A stretch of DNA of 64,000 nucleotides from NCBI RefSeq assembly GCF_014904745.1, contig NZ_JACZCS010000024.1:1-64000 (forward strand), in the 5' to 3' direction. Shown piece after piece: positions 17,832 through 26,820 of the stretch. The notes beneath the pieces are model-generated. The model was not told where the DNA came from. It searched no databases and saw nothing but the letters and a program-made list of their open reading frames with translations. The position numbers and the translations under genes are program-made. The DNA is from Oricola nitratireducens. Its GTDB lineage: Bacteria; Pseudomonadota; Alphaproteobacteria; Rhizobiales; Rhizobiaceae. Numbering within the stretch: position 1 is the first letter of the stretch; each line of letters opens with the position of its first letter.

Positions 17832-19466
17832 ATGGGGGAGAAGGCGGCAACACTGCCCGAGAAAACCAGCGTCGTTATCGTCGGCGCGGGGCCCGTCGGA
17901 CTGACGATCGCAAACTATATGGGTTTGAGCGGTGTGCCCACCCTGGTCATCGAGCAGCGCGAAGAACTGATCGACTATCCCCGCGGCGTGGGGATGGACG
18001 ACGAGTGTTTGCGCAGCTTCCAGGCGATCGGCCTTGGCGAAACAATCGCGGCACACACGACACCGGACCAGAAGATGCGCTTCCTGACTGAGGACGGCAG
18101 GATTTTCGCATCGATCGAACCGAAAACCCGCGAATTCGGCTGGCCGAGACGCAATTCGTTCATCCAGCCGATGATCGACAAGATCCTGTTCGAGGGCCTG
18201 TCACGATACGATTGCGTGACGACCGCCTTCGGTTCGGACCTCGTTTCGTACGAGGACAGGGGCGCGGATGTCCTGCTCAAGGTGGAAAAGGATGGCGAAA
18301 TCCATCATGTCGCCGCCGACTGGCTGGTCGGATGTGATGGCGGGCGGAGCATCGTTCGCAAGACGATGGGGTCCAGCTTCGACGGGATCACGGATTCCAC
18401 GCGCTGGGTGGTCATCGATCTGCTGGACGATCCTCTCGGCCGGCCCGACTCCTATTTCGTCTGCATTCCGGAACGTCCTTATGTCTCGATCGCCCTGCCG
18501 CACGGAATGCGCAGGCTGGAATTCATGGTGTTTGGCGACGAAACCGAAGAGAAGCTTTGCTCGCCGGAAGGGATAAGGGCTCTGTTGTCACGGGTTCTTC
18601 CACGGCCGGAGGACGCGAATGTCCTGAGAAGCCGCGTCTACACGCACAATGCGCGGCTGGCCGGAGAGTTTCGCAAGGGCCGCGTCATGATCGCGGGAGA
18701 CGCGGCGCATCTCATGCCTGTCTGGCAGGGGCAGGGCTATAACAGCGGCATTCGCGACGCGACCAATCTCAGCTGGAAACTGGCCCTTGTGGCCAAGGGG
18801 CTTGCCGGAGGCGGTTTGCTCGATACTTACGGCCAGGAGCGGCGGGATCATTTGAAGGCGATGATCGATCTCTCGGTGACCGCAGGCAAGATCTTCTCGC
18901 CAACGAGCCGGATCGTGGCCTGGCTTCGGGACAGGATTGCCCTGGCCCTGAACTTAATTCCGCCGGTCAAGCGTTACATTTTCCAGATGCGTTTCAAGCC
19001 GATGCCGCGCTTCGACGAGGGAGTCGTGCTCAAGGACGAGCGCGGCCAGATCCGCGGAGCGGCAACCGGCAAGCTCTTTCCGCAACCCGCGGTGATTGTT
19101 CCCGAGGGTAACCGGCAGATGCTCGACGATGCGCTCGGTCCCGGTTTCGCCATCCTTTCATGGGGGAGCGATCCCCAGCTGTTCCTGTCGGAAGACGGCC
19201 GGGCGCGCTGGAAGCGGCTTGGTGCCCGTTTTTTCGCGCTGGTGCCCGATACACAATTTGCAAATTTTACGGGAAACATACTGCCCGGAACCGAAATCCT
19301 CGGCGATGCCGATGGCAGTCTGCATGAGTGGTTTTCGAGCCAGGGGGCTGACGGCACCATCGTCTTCCTGCGGCCGGACCGGATCGTCGCCGGTATTGTG
19401 CCGCCGCAAGAGGCCACGGAGGCAGAATGCCTGATATTGGACATCTTGGGCCAGACGGACGGGTAG
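17832..19466 (+). CDS. mhpA: 3-(3-hydroxyphenyl)propionate 2-hydroxylase (FAD monooxygenase)
   Basis: Class A flavoprotein hydroxylase that converts 3-(3-hydroxyphenyl)propionate to the 2,3-dihydroxy compound using NAD(P)H and O2, the entry reaction of this pathway. The 544-residue protein has the FAD-binding GxGxxG in VIVGAGPVGLTIANY (from about residue 16), the DG motif in LVGCDGGRSIVRK (about residues 165-178), and the second FAD motif in IAGDAAHLMPVWQGQGYNSG (about residues 285-305). The start at 17832 follows GGTGGAGGATTAC; the upstream in-frame extension lacks a ribosome site. It is the last gene of mhpBCDA, 117 bases after mhpD. Confidence 0.94.
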   Translation: MGEKAATLPEKTSVVIVGAGPVGLTIANYMGLSGVPTLVIEQREELIDYPRGVGMDDECLRSFQAIGLGETIAAHTTPDQKMRFLTEDGRIFASIEPKTREFGWPRRNSFIQPMIDKILFEGLSRYDCVTTAFGSDLVSYEDRGADVLLKVEKDGEIHHVAADWLVGCDGGRSIVRKTMGSSFDGITDSTRWVVIDLLDDPLGRPDSYFVCIPERPYVSIALPHGMRRLEFMVFGDETEEKLCSPEGIRALLSRVLPRPEDANVLRSRVYTHNARLAGEFRKGRVMIAGDAAHLMPVWQGQGYNSGIRDATNLSWKLALVAKGLAGGGLLDTYGQERRDHLKAMIDLSVTAGKIFSPTSRIVAWLRDRIALALNLIPPVKRYIFQMRFKPMPRFDEGVVLKDERGQIRGAATGKLFPQPAVIVPEGNRQMLDDALGPGFAILSWGSDPQLFLSEDGRARWKRLGARFFALVPDTQFANFTGNILPGTEILGDADGSLHEWFSSQGADGTIVFLRPDRIVAGIVPPQEATEAECLILDILGQTDG

Positions 19467-20347
19467 ATTTCATTCGGGAATCGAGCAAGCACTTCGTATC
19501 TGCTCCCGTCGCGGTGTAGCGTCGCCTGACAAAGAACCGCGTGTGTCGGTACTGCCTCCTTTGATTCATCGGCCGAGCATTGGGGGGCACTTGCAGACAT
19601 CGAACCCGATCAAAAACGTCTTCGCCTCTGTCCGGCGCCGCACCGTGCACAACCAGGGAGTCCCGAAGTGCAAGCCGGTACGGCTCATGGTCTTCAAGTT
19701 GCTCATGAGTGCCGCCAAAACATAGCAACGGCTGAAAGGCGAAAATCGATTGCCGATGGTTGTCGCCCGCGTCAAATTCAATGTCGGAGTTACAGAACGG
19801 GCCATACCAGCTAACCGCGCTACCTCATTGGCCCACACCTAAGTCTCGTCATAATTCTTCTGAAGGCGATAGAAGCCTTTGGATTGAGATCGCCGCGTCG
19901 GTAACTGATCTTTCCGTTACCTCTGGCTCACGCCGAGGCCGTTCGCAACGCGTCGCGCGCTTTGGCCTTGGCCCATTCGTAGGCTGCGATGCAGATGCTC
20001 TCCCAACTCCTGGAGGATTGCGAACTTCACGTCGAGGTCCTCGTTCCTGTCATATGCAGACGAGGCCATGGAGCGCCTGCCTTCGTTCGCGTGGGTGATC
20101 ATCTGCGCATCCGCAGGACCGAGGCGAGCGTGACATCGCGTTCCTTCCGGAATGCCTCGACCAGCGGCACAGGATCCTTTCCGTCAGCCCAGCACGCCCT
20201 GACCTTCGGTGTTAAGCTCGCGCAGCAGCGGAATCTCTGCCGCCCTGAAATCATCGATGGCCGCCAAGCGTGCGGAGTTGCGCGTCGGTCAGGCCGCAGC
20301 AGCAGTCGATCGAGTCACTTCTGCAGGCAGTTCCGCGTTTGCCCGGG
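19467..20347. other. Gene-poor stretch with decayed coding fragments
   Basis: No intact gene of recognisable family is visible in these 881 bases. On the minus strand between about 20290 and 19930 several short open segments in different frames have protein-like composition. One ends in FRKERDVTLASVLRMRR at 20099; its stop overlaps the ATG of a 61-codon frame (19917-20102). A third frame nearby reads AAYEWAKAKARDALRTAS before a stop. This pattern looks like a gene or genes broken by frameshifts, possibly marking the edge where the mhp island was inserted. I cannot identify the ancestor. The 19467-19900 part shows nothing I can support. Confidence 0.35.
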
Positions 20348-21112
20348 CTACCGCGCCAGCCAGCCGCCATCGACGGGCAGAATCGCACCGTGAACGAAAC
20401 GGGCGGCGTCGCTCGCGAGAAACACCACCGGCCCGGCGATATCGTACGGGCTTCCCCAGCGTTGCGCCGGTACGCGCGCCATAAGATCGGCCGAACGCTT
20501 TTCGTCGGCCTGGAGGGCGGAGGTGTTGTCGGTCGCGACATAGCCTGGAGCCACCGCATTGACGTTGACGCCCTTCGACGCCCATTCATTGGCGAAGGCG
20601 CGCGTCAATTGCGCCACGCCACCTTTCGCTGCAGCGTAACCCGGCACCATGATGCCGCCCTGGAAGCTCAGAACCGAGGCCACGAAAACGATCTTGCCGC
20701 CGCCGAGCACGATCATGCGGCGGCCAATTTCGCGGGTCAGCACGAAGGGCGCCGAGAGATCGACCTCGACCACGTGGTTCCAATCCTCATCTGAATGCTC
20801 GGCCGCCGGTGCGCGCCTGATCGCACCGGCATTGTTGATCAGGATATCGATCGCGTGGCCGTCCGCGCCGAGCCGTTCCACGAATCCATGCAGCGCCGCC
20901 CGGTCGGAGAAATCGCATTGATAGGGGACGAAACGGCGTCCCGCCGCTTCCACATCCTTTCCGACATCGCTGCCTTCGGGCTCCAGACTTGCACTGACCC
21001 CGACGATATCGGCGCCGGCTTCCGCCAGCGATTTCGCTATCGCGCGCCCGATGCCGCGCCTGCAGCCGGTGACCAGCGCCGTCTTGCCGGAAAGATCGAT
21101 CGAAAGGGCCAT
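20348..21112 (-). CDS. SDR oxidoreductase, KduD-like
   Basis: A 254-residue classical short-chain dehydrogenase. The cofactor motif TGxxxGIG appears as VTGCRRGIGRAIAKSL (residues 14-29), followed by NNAG (about residue 92) and a catalytic Ser...YxxxK in which YAAAK (about residue 156) is preceded by ASVLSFQGG. The C-terminus NAVAPGYVATDNTSALQ and ILPVDGGWLAR match the KduD subgroup (2-dehydro-3-deoxy-D-gluconate 5-dehydrogenase and gluconate 5-dehydrogenase), so a sugar-acid or polyol substrate is likely. It is the last gene of the long minus-strand operon, four bases after the catalytic E2 gene. Confidence 0.88.
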   Translation of the reverse strand: MALSIDLSGKTALVTGCRRGIGRAIAKSLAEAGADIVGVSASLEPEGSDVGKDVEAAGRRFVPYQCDFSDRAALHGFVERLGADGHAIDILINNAGAIRRAPAAEHSDEDWNHVVEVDLSAPFVLTREIGRRMIVLGGGKIVFVASVLSFQGGIMVPGYAAAKGGVAQLTRAFANEWASKGVNVNAVAPGYVATDNTSALQADEKRSADLMARVPAQRWGSPYDIAGPVVFLASDAARFVHGAILPVDGGWLAR

Positions 21113-21115
21113 GAC

Positions 21116-22012
21116 TCAGACCAGCATGCGGCGGGGGTCGGCGAGAAGCCGCGCATAGTGCGCGAGAAAACGCGCCGCGTCGGCACCGTTGATCACCCGG
21201 TGATCGTAGGACAAATCGAGCGGCGCCGTCAGGACCGGCCGGAACGCCTCGCCGTCCCAGACCGGCCGATGTTCGGCCCTGGTGATGCCGAGAATGGCGA
21301 CTTCCGGCGGATTGACGATCGGCGTGAAGGCGGTGCCGCCGATGCCGCCGAGATTGGTAATGCTCATCGACGCGCCGCCCATCTCGTCGGGCCGGACCTT
21401 GCGGTCATTCGCCCGTTTGGCGAGGTCCGCGATTTCCGCCGCGATCGCCCACAGGCCCTTCCGGTCGACATCGCGGATCACCGGCACCATCAGCCCGTGC
21501 GGCGTATCGACGGCGATGCCGATATGAACATAGTGTTTTAAAATCAGAGCCTTGCCATCTTGTGTCAAAGACGAATTGAAGCGTGGAAAGGCGCGCAGGG
21601 TCTTCGCCAGCGCCTTGGCGTGAAAGGCAAGCGCGGTAAGCTTCACGCCGCGTTCCGCCGCCTCGGCCTTGATGGAAGCACGGAAGCGCTCCACGGCGCT
21701 CATGTCGGCGATGTCATGGTGGGTAACGGCCGGAATCAACACCTGCGCCGCCGCCATGTTGGCAGATGCGACTTGTGCGAACCGGCTCATCGGTTCTTCG
21801 GTCACGGCGCCATAGGCGGAATGATCGACATCCCAATAGGCGGTATGCGCCGATCCGCCGGATGGCGCCGGCCCAGCGCCGCCCGATACCTTGCGGTCGA
21901 TATCCTCGCGGCCGATCGTCTCGCGCCCGAGTTCGGCGGCCAGGGTGTCGATATCGATGCCCTTGCGGCCGGCGAAAGCGCGGGTCGAAGGGCTGGCGAT
22001 GGCGGAAGTCAT
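21116..22012 (-). CDS. Stand-alone catalytic E2 acyltransferase without lipoyl domain
   Basis: A 298-residue 2-oxoacid dehydrogenase E2 fragment. Residues ~7-40 (SPSTRAFAGRKGIDIDTLAA) form a peripheral-subunit-binding domain, and residues ~85-298 form the chloramphenicol-acetyltransferase-like catalytic core ending in SYDHRVINGADAARF, with catalytic H271 and N275. Asn in place of the usual Asp also occurs in Azotobacter E2p, so activity is plausible. No lipoyl domain is encoded; two lipoyl domains are in the gene at 23470-24807 of the same operon. The start at 22012 follows GGTGAGGAAACGAAC, 10 bases after the aldehyde dehydrogenase stop. The acyl group carried is not determinable. Confidence 0.9.
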   Translation of the reverse strand: MTSAIASPSTRAFAGRKGIDIDTLAAELGRETIGREDIDRKVSGGAGPAPSGGSAHTAYWDVDHSAYGAVTEEPMSRFAQVASANMAAAQVLIPAVTHHDIADMSAVERFRASIKAEAAERGVKLTALAFHAKALAKTLRAFPRFNSSLTQDGKALILKHYVHIGIAVDTPHGLMVPVIRDVDRKGLWAIAAEIADLAKRANDRKVRPDEMGGASMSITNLGGIGGTAFTPIVNPPEVAILGITRAEHRPVWDGEAFRPVLTAPLDLSYDHRVINGADAARFLAHYARLLADPRRMLV

Positions 22013-22022
22013 GTTCGTTTCC

Positions 22023-23453
22023 TCACCAGTTGGCCGAGATGTACTGGGTTTCCATGAATTCGAGCATGCCTTCATGCCCGCCTTCCCGGCCGAGGCCGGA
22101 CTGCTTGACGCCGCCGAACGGCGCCGCCGGATCGGAAACCAGACCGCGGTTCAGGCCGACCATGCCGTATTCGAGCTTTTCGCAGACCTTCATGCCGCGC
22201 TTCATGTTCCCGGTGAAGACATAGGCAACAAGGCCGTATTCGGTGTCGTTGGCGCGGCGGATGACATCTGCCTCGTCGTCGAAGGTCTGGATCGCCGCGA
22301 CGGGACCGAATATCTCGTCATTGACGCAGTCGGCGTTCTCCGGCACGCCGAACAGGACGGTGGGCGGATAGAAGAAACCCTTCCCGTTCGGAATGGTGCC
22401 GCCGAGCCGAAGTTCCGCGCCCTTGTTGACCGCGTCCTCAACGAAGGCGACAACCTTGTCGCGGGTGTCCGCGTTGACCAGCGGCCCGACATCGACGTCC
22501 TTGTCCAGCCCGTTGCCGAGTTTCAGCGCGGCCATGCGTTCGGTGAATTTCGCGGTGAAGGCTTCCGCCACCTTGTCATGCACATAGAAGCGGTTGGCAG
22601 CCGTGCAGGCCTCACCGAGATTGCGCATCTTGGCGAGCATCGCGCCCTCGACGGCGGTATCGATATCGGCGTCCTCGAAGACGATGAGCGGCGCGTTGCC
22701 GCCGAGTTCCATGGCCGGTTTGAGAACCTGGTCGGCGGCCGAATGCAGGAGCTTGCGTCCGACAGCGGTCGAGCCGGTAAACGAGATCACACGGACACGC
22801 GGGTCGTGCAGCATGTGATCGACGATCTTGCCAGAGCTTTTCGACGGCAGCACGTTGACAAGGCCCTTCGGCACGCCGGCCTCTTCGAGGAGCGGCATCA
22901 GCGCCAGCATCGTCAGAGGTGTGTCGGAGGCCGGCTTGATGATGACCGGGCAACCCGCTGCGAGCGCCGGCGCGATCTTGCGCGTGCCCATGGCGGCCGG
23001 ATAGTTCCACGGCGTCACGAGGACGGCGATGCCCGCCGGCTTGTGCTGGACGACGATGCGGGCGCCGGAGGCAGGCGCATGAGTGATCAGCCCATCGGCG
23101 CGTACGGCTTCCTCGGAAAACCAGCGAAAGAATTCGGCGGAATAGGCTGCTTCGCCCATGGCATCGACGCGCGCCTTGCCGTTTTCGAGCGTAATCAGGC
23201 GGGCGAAATCCTCAAGCCGCGCGCTCATCAACTCGAAGGCCTTACGCAGCACCTCGCCGCGTTCGCGCGGTTTGCGTCCGGCCCATTCGGCAAAGGCGGC
23301 ATCCGCGGCGTCGAGCGCGGCATCGGCATCGGCGATCTCGGCCGAGGCGACGCTTGCGAGCACTTCCTCGGTCGCAGGGTTCATGACGTCGAAGCGCTCG
23401 CCATTGCCGCCTGGGCGCCATTCGCCGTTTATATAAAGGTCGGTATACTCCAT
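22023..23453 (-). CDS. NAD(P)-dependent aldehyde dehydrogenase (succinate-semialdehyde/lactaldehyde type)
   Basis: A 476-residue member of the ALDH superfamily. It has TPWNYPAAMGTRKIAPALAAG (about residues 150-170), the cofactor loop SFTGSTAVGRKL (about 225), the catalytic glutamate in MELGGNAPLIVF (about 250), and the motif NLGEACTAANRFYVH, where the catalytic cysteine is the Cys of GEACTAANR (about residue 284). It most resembles succinate-semialdehyde or glycolaldehyde/lactaldehyde dehydrogenases. Placed between the lipoyl protein and the catalytic E2, it probably oxidises an aldehyde released by the dehydrogenase complex. The start at 23453 has GGAG seven bases upstream. Confidence 0.93.
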   Translation of the reverse strand: MEYTDLYINGEWRPGGNGERFDVMNPATEEVLASVASAEIADADAALDAADAAFAEWAGRKPRERGEVLRKAFELMSARLEDFARLITLENGKARVDAMGEAAYSAEFFRWFSEEAVRADGLITHAPASGARIVVQHKPAGIAVLVTPWNYPAAMGTRKIAPALAAGCPVIIKPASDTPLTMLALMPLLEEAGVPKGLVNVLPSKSSGKIVDHMLHDPRVRVISFTGSTAVGRKLLHSAADQVLKPAMELGGNAPLIVFEDADIDTAVEGAMLAKMRNLGEACTAANRFYVHDKVAEAFTAKFTERMAALKLGNGLDKDVDVGPLVNADTRDKVVAFVEDAVNKGAELRLGGTIPNGKGFFYPPTVLFGVPENADCVNDEIFGPVAAIQTFDDEADVIRRANDTEYGLVAYVFTGNMKRGMKVCEKLEYGMVGLNRGLVSDPAAPFGGVKQSGLGREGGHEGMLEFMETQYISANW

Positions 23454-23469
23454 CGGGTGTCTCCGGGGG

Positions 23470-24807
23470 TCAGAGGATGTGGCGCAACGGCTCTTCCAGC
23501 CGCGCCGCCATTTCATGCACAACTGCGATCGCGACCTCGGGTTCCAGCGTGCCGGCCGGAACGTCGAGAACGAGTTCCAGCATATCCGCGCTGTCGGCAA
23601 TCGTCAGCCTCGGTGCGCGAGCGCCGCCATGCCGTGCGGCGGTGATACGGCTGCCCGTCAGGTTGCGGACGATCAGGGCAGGATCCGCATCGTCGTCCAG
23701 CGCGGCGATCCCCGCAAAACCGAAATAGTCGGGATCGCGATAGCAACGGCTCTGCCGCAGAAGCGGCGCCTGCGCCTCGACCACCAGCGAAGCATTGTCC
23801 GGCCCGGCCGCCACCCTGAGGCTCGCCGCCGCAAAGGCTGCCCAAATCGCCAGATCGTCGATCGTGCCGCCGGTCTCGACGGCATACCAGTCACGGAATT
23901 CCGCATAGCCCGCACTTGTCACCCGCGCTTCGATGCGGTCGGCCGGTGCGGCGGCGGGTATCGCGGATGCAGCCTGCTGCGAAAGGGCAGCCAGGCGGTC
24001 GAGATCGGCGACGTGATAGGGCTGCGGATGGCCGGTTGCGGCAAGCCGCGCGAGGTCCAGACCGCGTTGTGCCGCGAGCCGCTTCGCCTTCGGCGAGGCG
24101 AGGATGCGTCCGCCTTCGGGGCTTGCCGTCATGCGGGCCGCGCCCGTTTTGGCTGCCGGGGCCGGCGAGGGCGCGCTTTCGGCCTGTTTTCCGGTCTTCG
24201 GTTCCGCGACGGGCTTTGCTTCGGGCGCTGCCGGCACGGCTGCCGCGCTGCGCTGCACCGGCGCTGCCGGCTTCTCCGCCGTGATGATCGCGATAATATC
24301 GCCGACCGGAACGTTTTCGCCTGCCTCGGCGCGCAATTCGGCGATGTAGCCGTCATGGCCGGCTTCGACTTCCATCGTCGACTTGTCGGTTTCGACTTCG
24401 AGCAGGATGTCGCTTGCCGATACGGCATCGCCGGGCGCCTTGCGCCAGGCGACGAGCAGACCGGTATCCTGCGCCATGCCGAGCGCCGGCATGATTACGC
24501 TCTTGCCTTCGACAGGCGCCGGGGCTGCCGGTTTTTGTTCCTCGACCGGCGCCTCGGTCGTGTCCTCCGGGCTTTCCGAAATCGTGGCGATGACATTGCC
24601 AACCGGCACCGCTTCGCCTTCTGCGGCGCGCACATTGGTCAGGAAGCCTTCGGCCTGCGCCTCGACTTCCATCGTTGCCTTGTCGGTCTCGACCTCCATA
24701 AGCACATCGCCCGGCGCGACCTTGTCGCCGGCGGCCTTGTGCCAGGCGACGATCAGTCCGGTGTCCTGCGCCATGCCGAGAGCCGGCATGATGACCTCAT
24801 GCGGCAT
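23470..24807 (-). CDS. Two-lipoyl-domain E2/E3BP-like protein with no acyltransferase active site
   Basis: A 445-residue protein. The two near-identical lipoyl domains span residues 1-76 and 102-178; the lipoyl lysines are K43 and K142, both in ETDKxTMEVEA. Pro/Ala/Lys linkers follow, then a peripheral-subunit-binding domain at about residues 233-272 (GGRILASPKAKRLAAQRGLD). The last ~160 residues resemble a shrunken E2 core, but the HxxxD/NG motif is absent; the corresponding tail reads LELVLDVPAGTLEPEVAIAV. This is the composition of an E3-binding protein. Together with the lipoyl-less E2 in the same operon it forms a split E2. The ATG at 24807 overlaps the end of the E1-beta gene by 11 bases. 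Confidence 0.88.
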   Translation of the reverse strand: MPHEVIMPALGMAQDTGLIVAWHKAAGDKVAPGDVLMEVETDKATMEVEAQAEGFLTNVRAAEGEAVPVGNVIATISESPEDTTEAPVEEQKPAAPAPVEGKSVIMPALGMAQDTGLLVAWRKAPGDAVSASDILLEVETDKSTMEVEAGHDGYIAELRAEAGENVPVGDIIAIITAEKPAAPVQRSAAAVPAAPEAKPVAEPKTGKQAESAPSPAPAAKTGAARMTASPEGGRILASPKAKRLAAQRGLDLARLAATGHPQPYHVADLDRLAALSQQAASAIPAAAPADRIEARVTSAGYAEFRDWYAVETGGTIDDLAIWAAFAAASLRVAAGPDNASLVVEAQAPLLRQSRCYRDPDYFGFAGIAALDDDADPALIVRNLTGSRITAARHGGARAPRLTIADSADMLELVLDVPAGTLEPEVAIAVVHEMAARLEEPLRHIL

Positions 24808-25795
24808 GAACAAGCTCCCCGCGGCATATCAGCCGCGCGCGATCGGCGACGCCTTCCGGCGTCGGCACTGTGATGTCCTCCAGCGCCGGCGAGAACGGCA
24901 CCGGCACGTCCATCGCGCCCATCCGCTGCACCGGCGCGTCGAGGTGGTAGAAAGCCTTTTCCGAAATCCGGCTGGCGATTTCGCCGGTTATACCGAAATT
25001 CTGGTGGCCCTCGTCGACGACGATGGCACGCGAGGTCTTCCTGACGGAGTTGAGGATCGTTTCCTCGTCGAGCGGCACGATGGTGCGCGGGTCGATGACT
25101 TCCGCCGATATCCCTTCCTTTTCCAGGATCTCGGCCGCCTTCTGGCAGACCTGGACCATGGAAGAGGTGCCGATGAGCGTCACGTCACGGCCCTGGCGCA
25201 TGACATTCGCCTCGCCGAAGGGGATCAGGTATTCCTCCTCGGGAACCGGCGCCTTGTCGTTGTACATCAGCTTGTCTTCGAAGATGACGACCGGGTTGTC
25301 ATCGCGGATCGCGGTCTTCATCAGCCCCTTGGCTTCGTAGGCTGAGGAGGGCAGGGCGACCTTCAAGCCTGGAATGTGGGCGACCAGCGCATGCAGCGAC
25401 TGCGAGTGCTGGGCTGCCGAGCGGCGCGTCGCGCCGAGATTGGTGCGCAGCACCAGCGGTACGGAGAGCTTGCCGCCGGACATGTAGTGCGTCTTGGCCG
25501 CCTGGTTGCAGAGCTGGTCCATGACCAGAAAAATGAAGTCACCGAACATCAGGTCCACGATGGGCCGCGAACCGGTCATCGCCGCGCCGACCGCGATACC
25601 CATGAAGCCGGGTTCGGCGATCGGCGTGTCGATCACCCGGTCGGTGCCGAATTCCTCGACGAGACCCGACAGCACCTTGAACGGCGTTCCGGCCTCGGCG
25701 ACATCCTCGCCGATCAGGAAGATCGTCTCGTCGCGCCGCATTTCCTCGGCGATGGCCTCGTTGACAGCCTTGGACAGCGTGATTTCGCGGGTCAT
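24797..25795 (-). CDS. Thiamine-dependent dehydrogenase E1 component, beta subunit (AcoB/PdhB type)
   Basis: A 332-residue transketolase-like beta chain. Typical pieces are TLSKAVNEAIAEEMRRDETIFLIGEDV at the N-terminus (partner in TPP binding), VDLMFGDFIFLVMDQLCNQAAK (about residue 75), RSAAQHSQSLHALVAHIPGLKV (about 125), and the C-terminal Rossmann-like EVIDPRTIVPLDEETI. It pairs with the alpha subunit located 10 bases upstream. Sequence alone does not separate acetoin, pyruvate and branched 2-oxoacid substrates; the BudC-like SDR in the operon favours an acetoin-type ketol. The start at 25795 is preceded by a GAGGAACCTGAA-type leader. Confidence 0.92.
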   Translation of the reverse strand: MTREITLSKAVNEAIAEEMRRDETIFLIGEDVAEAGTPFKVLSGLVEEFGTDRVIDTPIAEPGFMGIAVGAAMTGSRPIVDLMFGDFIFLVMDQLCNQAAKTHYMSGGKLSVPLVLRTNLGATRRSAAQHSQSLHALVAHIPGLKVALPSSAYEAKGLMKTAIRDDNPVVIFEDKLMYNDKAPVPEEEYLIPFGEANVMRQGRDVTLIGTSSMVQVCQKAAEILEKEGISAEVIDPRTIVPLDEETILNSVRKTSRAIVVDEGHQNFGITGEIASRISEKAFYHLDAPVQRMGAMDVPVPFSPALEDITVPTPEGVADRARLICRGELVHAA

Positions 25796-25805
25796 TTCAG
25801 GTTCC

Positions 25806-26810
25806 TCAAACGTAGGCCAGCGCGTGGTCGACGCCGGCGAATACATGCATGTCGACTTCGTTTGCCGGCGGGTATCCGGCGTCGAGCGCGTATTGCACCG
25901 CAGCCTCGGCATCGGCCCTGATCTCGTCATTGATGGCGACGAGTTCGTCAGCCGTCACCACCCCTTCCGATTCCAGCCATTTGCCGAAATTGGCGATCGG
26001 ATCGCGTACTTTCTTCCACTCGGATTCCTCGTCCTTCGACCGGTAGTAATCGCGGTTGATGTCGCCGACATGGTGGCCGTGGTAGCGATAGGTTTTCAGT
26101 TCGATGAAGAACGGGCCTTCGCCCTTGCGGGCGCGCGCCACCAGCTTCTGCGCGAGATCGTTGACTGCGAGCACATCCTGGCCGTCGACCATATGCGCCT
26201 CGATCCCGAACGCCTCGGCACGCGCCGTGATCGAACCGGCGGCGATTTCATCGGTCTTTGTGTATTCCGAATAGCCGTTGTTTTCGCAGGCATAGATGAC
26301 CGGCAGTTTCCACAGCGCCGCCATGTTCATCACCTCGTACCACAGCCCTTGTGCGGTCGCGCCGTCACCGAAGAAGCAAACCGTGACATCCTTCTTGCCC
26401 AGCCGCCTGGCGGAAAGGGCAGCGCCGGTGGCGATGCCCATGGAGCCGCCGACGATCGCGTTGGCGCCGAGATTGCCGTGGCTCTGGTCGGCGATATGCA
26501 TGGAACCGCCCTTGCCGCGGCAATAGCCTTCTTCCTTGCCCAGCAATTCGCAGAACATTTGCTTGAATTCCGCGCCCTTGGCGACGCAGTGGCCATGCCC
26601 GCGGTGCGTGGAGGTGATCTTGTCGGAATCCTCCAGCGCCTCGCAGATGCCCACCGCCACCGCCTCCTGGCCCGAATACATATGCGTCAGGCCCGGCATC
26701 TTGGCGGACAGATAGAGCTGGTTCGCATTGTCCTCGAAGGCGCGGATCCGCACCATCTGGCGATACATGCGCAGATAGTCTTCCGTGTTGGTCTTTTTCT
26801 TCGGCGCCAT
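25806..26810 (-). CDS. Thiamine-dependent dehydrogenase E1 component, alpha subunit (AcoA/PdhA type)
   Basis: A 334-residue alpha chain that binds TPP-Mg. The thiamine motif is GDGATAQG...ENN, beginning near residue 148. STHRGHGHCVAKG (about residue 67) and GKGGSMHIAD (about 98) are the substrate-channel and cofactor segments shared by PdhA and AcoA. The C-terminal RYHGHHVGD...YYRSKDE phosphorylation-loop region is present. It begins the E1-E2 block of the operon, 10 bases downstream of the M24-family gene. The dihydrolipoamide dehydrogenase needed to complete the complex is not encoded in this window and must be borrowed from elsewhere. Confidence 0.93.
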   Translation of the reverse strand: MAPKKKTNTEDYLRMYRQMVRIRAFEDNANQLYLSAKMPGLTHMYSGQEAVAVGICEALEDSDKITSTHRGHGHCVAKGAEFKQMFCELLGKEEGYCRGKGGSMHIADQSHGNLGANAIVGGSMGIATGAALSARRLGKKDVTVCFFGDGATAQGLWYEVMNMAALWKLPVIYACENNGYSEYTKTDEIAAGSITARAEAFGIEAHMVDGQDVLAVNDLAQKLVARARKGEGPFFIELKTYRYHGHHVGDINRDYYRSKDEESEWKKVRDPIANFGKWLESEGVVTADELVAINDEIRADAEAAVQYALDAGYPPANEVDMHVFAGVDHALAYV

Positions 26811-26820
26811 GACTGCGTCC

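Noticed and set aside
21891-24873. Long plus-strand open frames opposite the E2, aldehyde dehydrogenase and lipoyl genes
   Set aside because: They are rich in His, Arg and Gly with no domains, while the minus strand encodes intact enzymes with ribosome sites.
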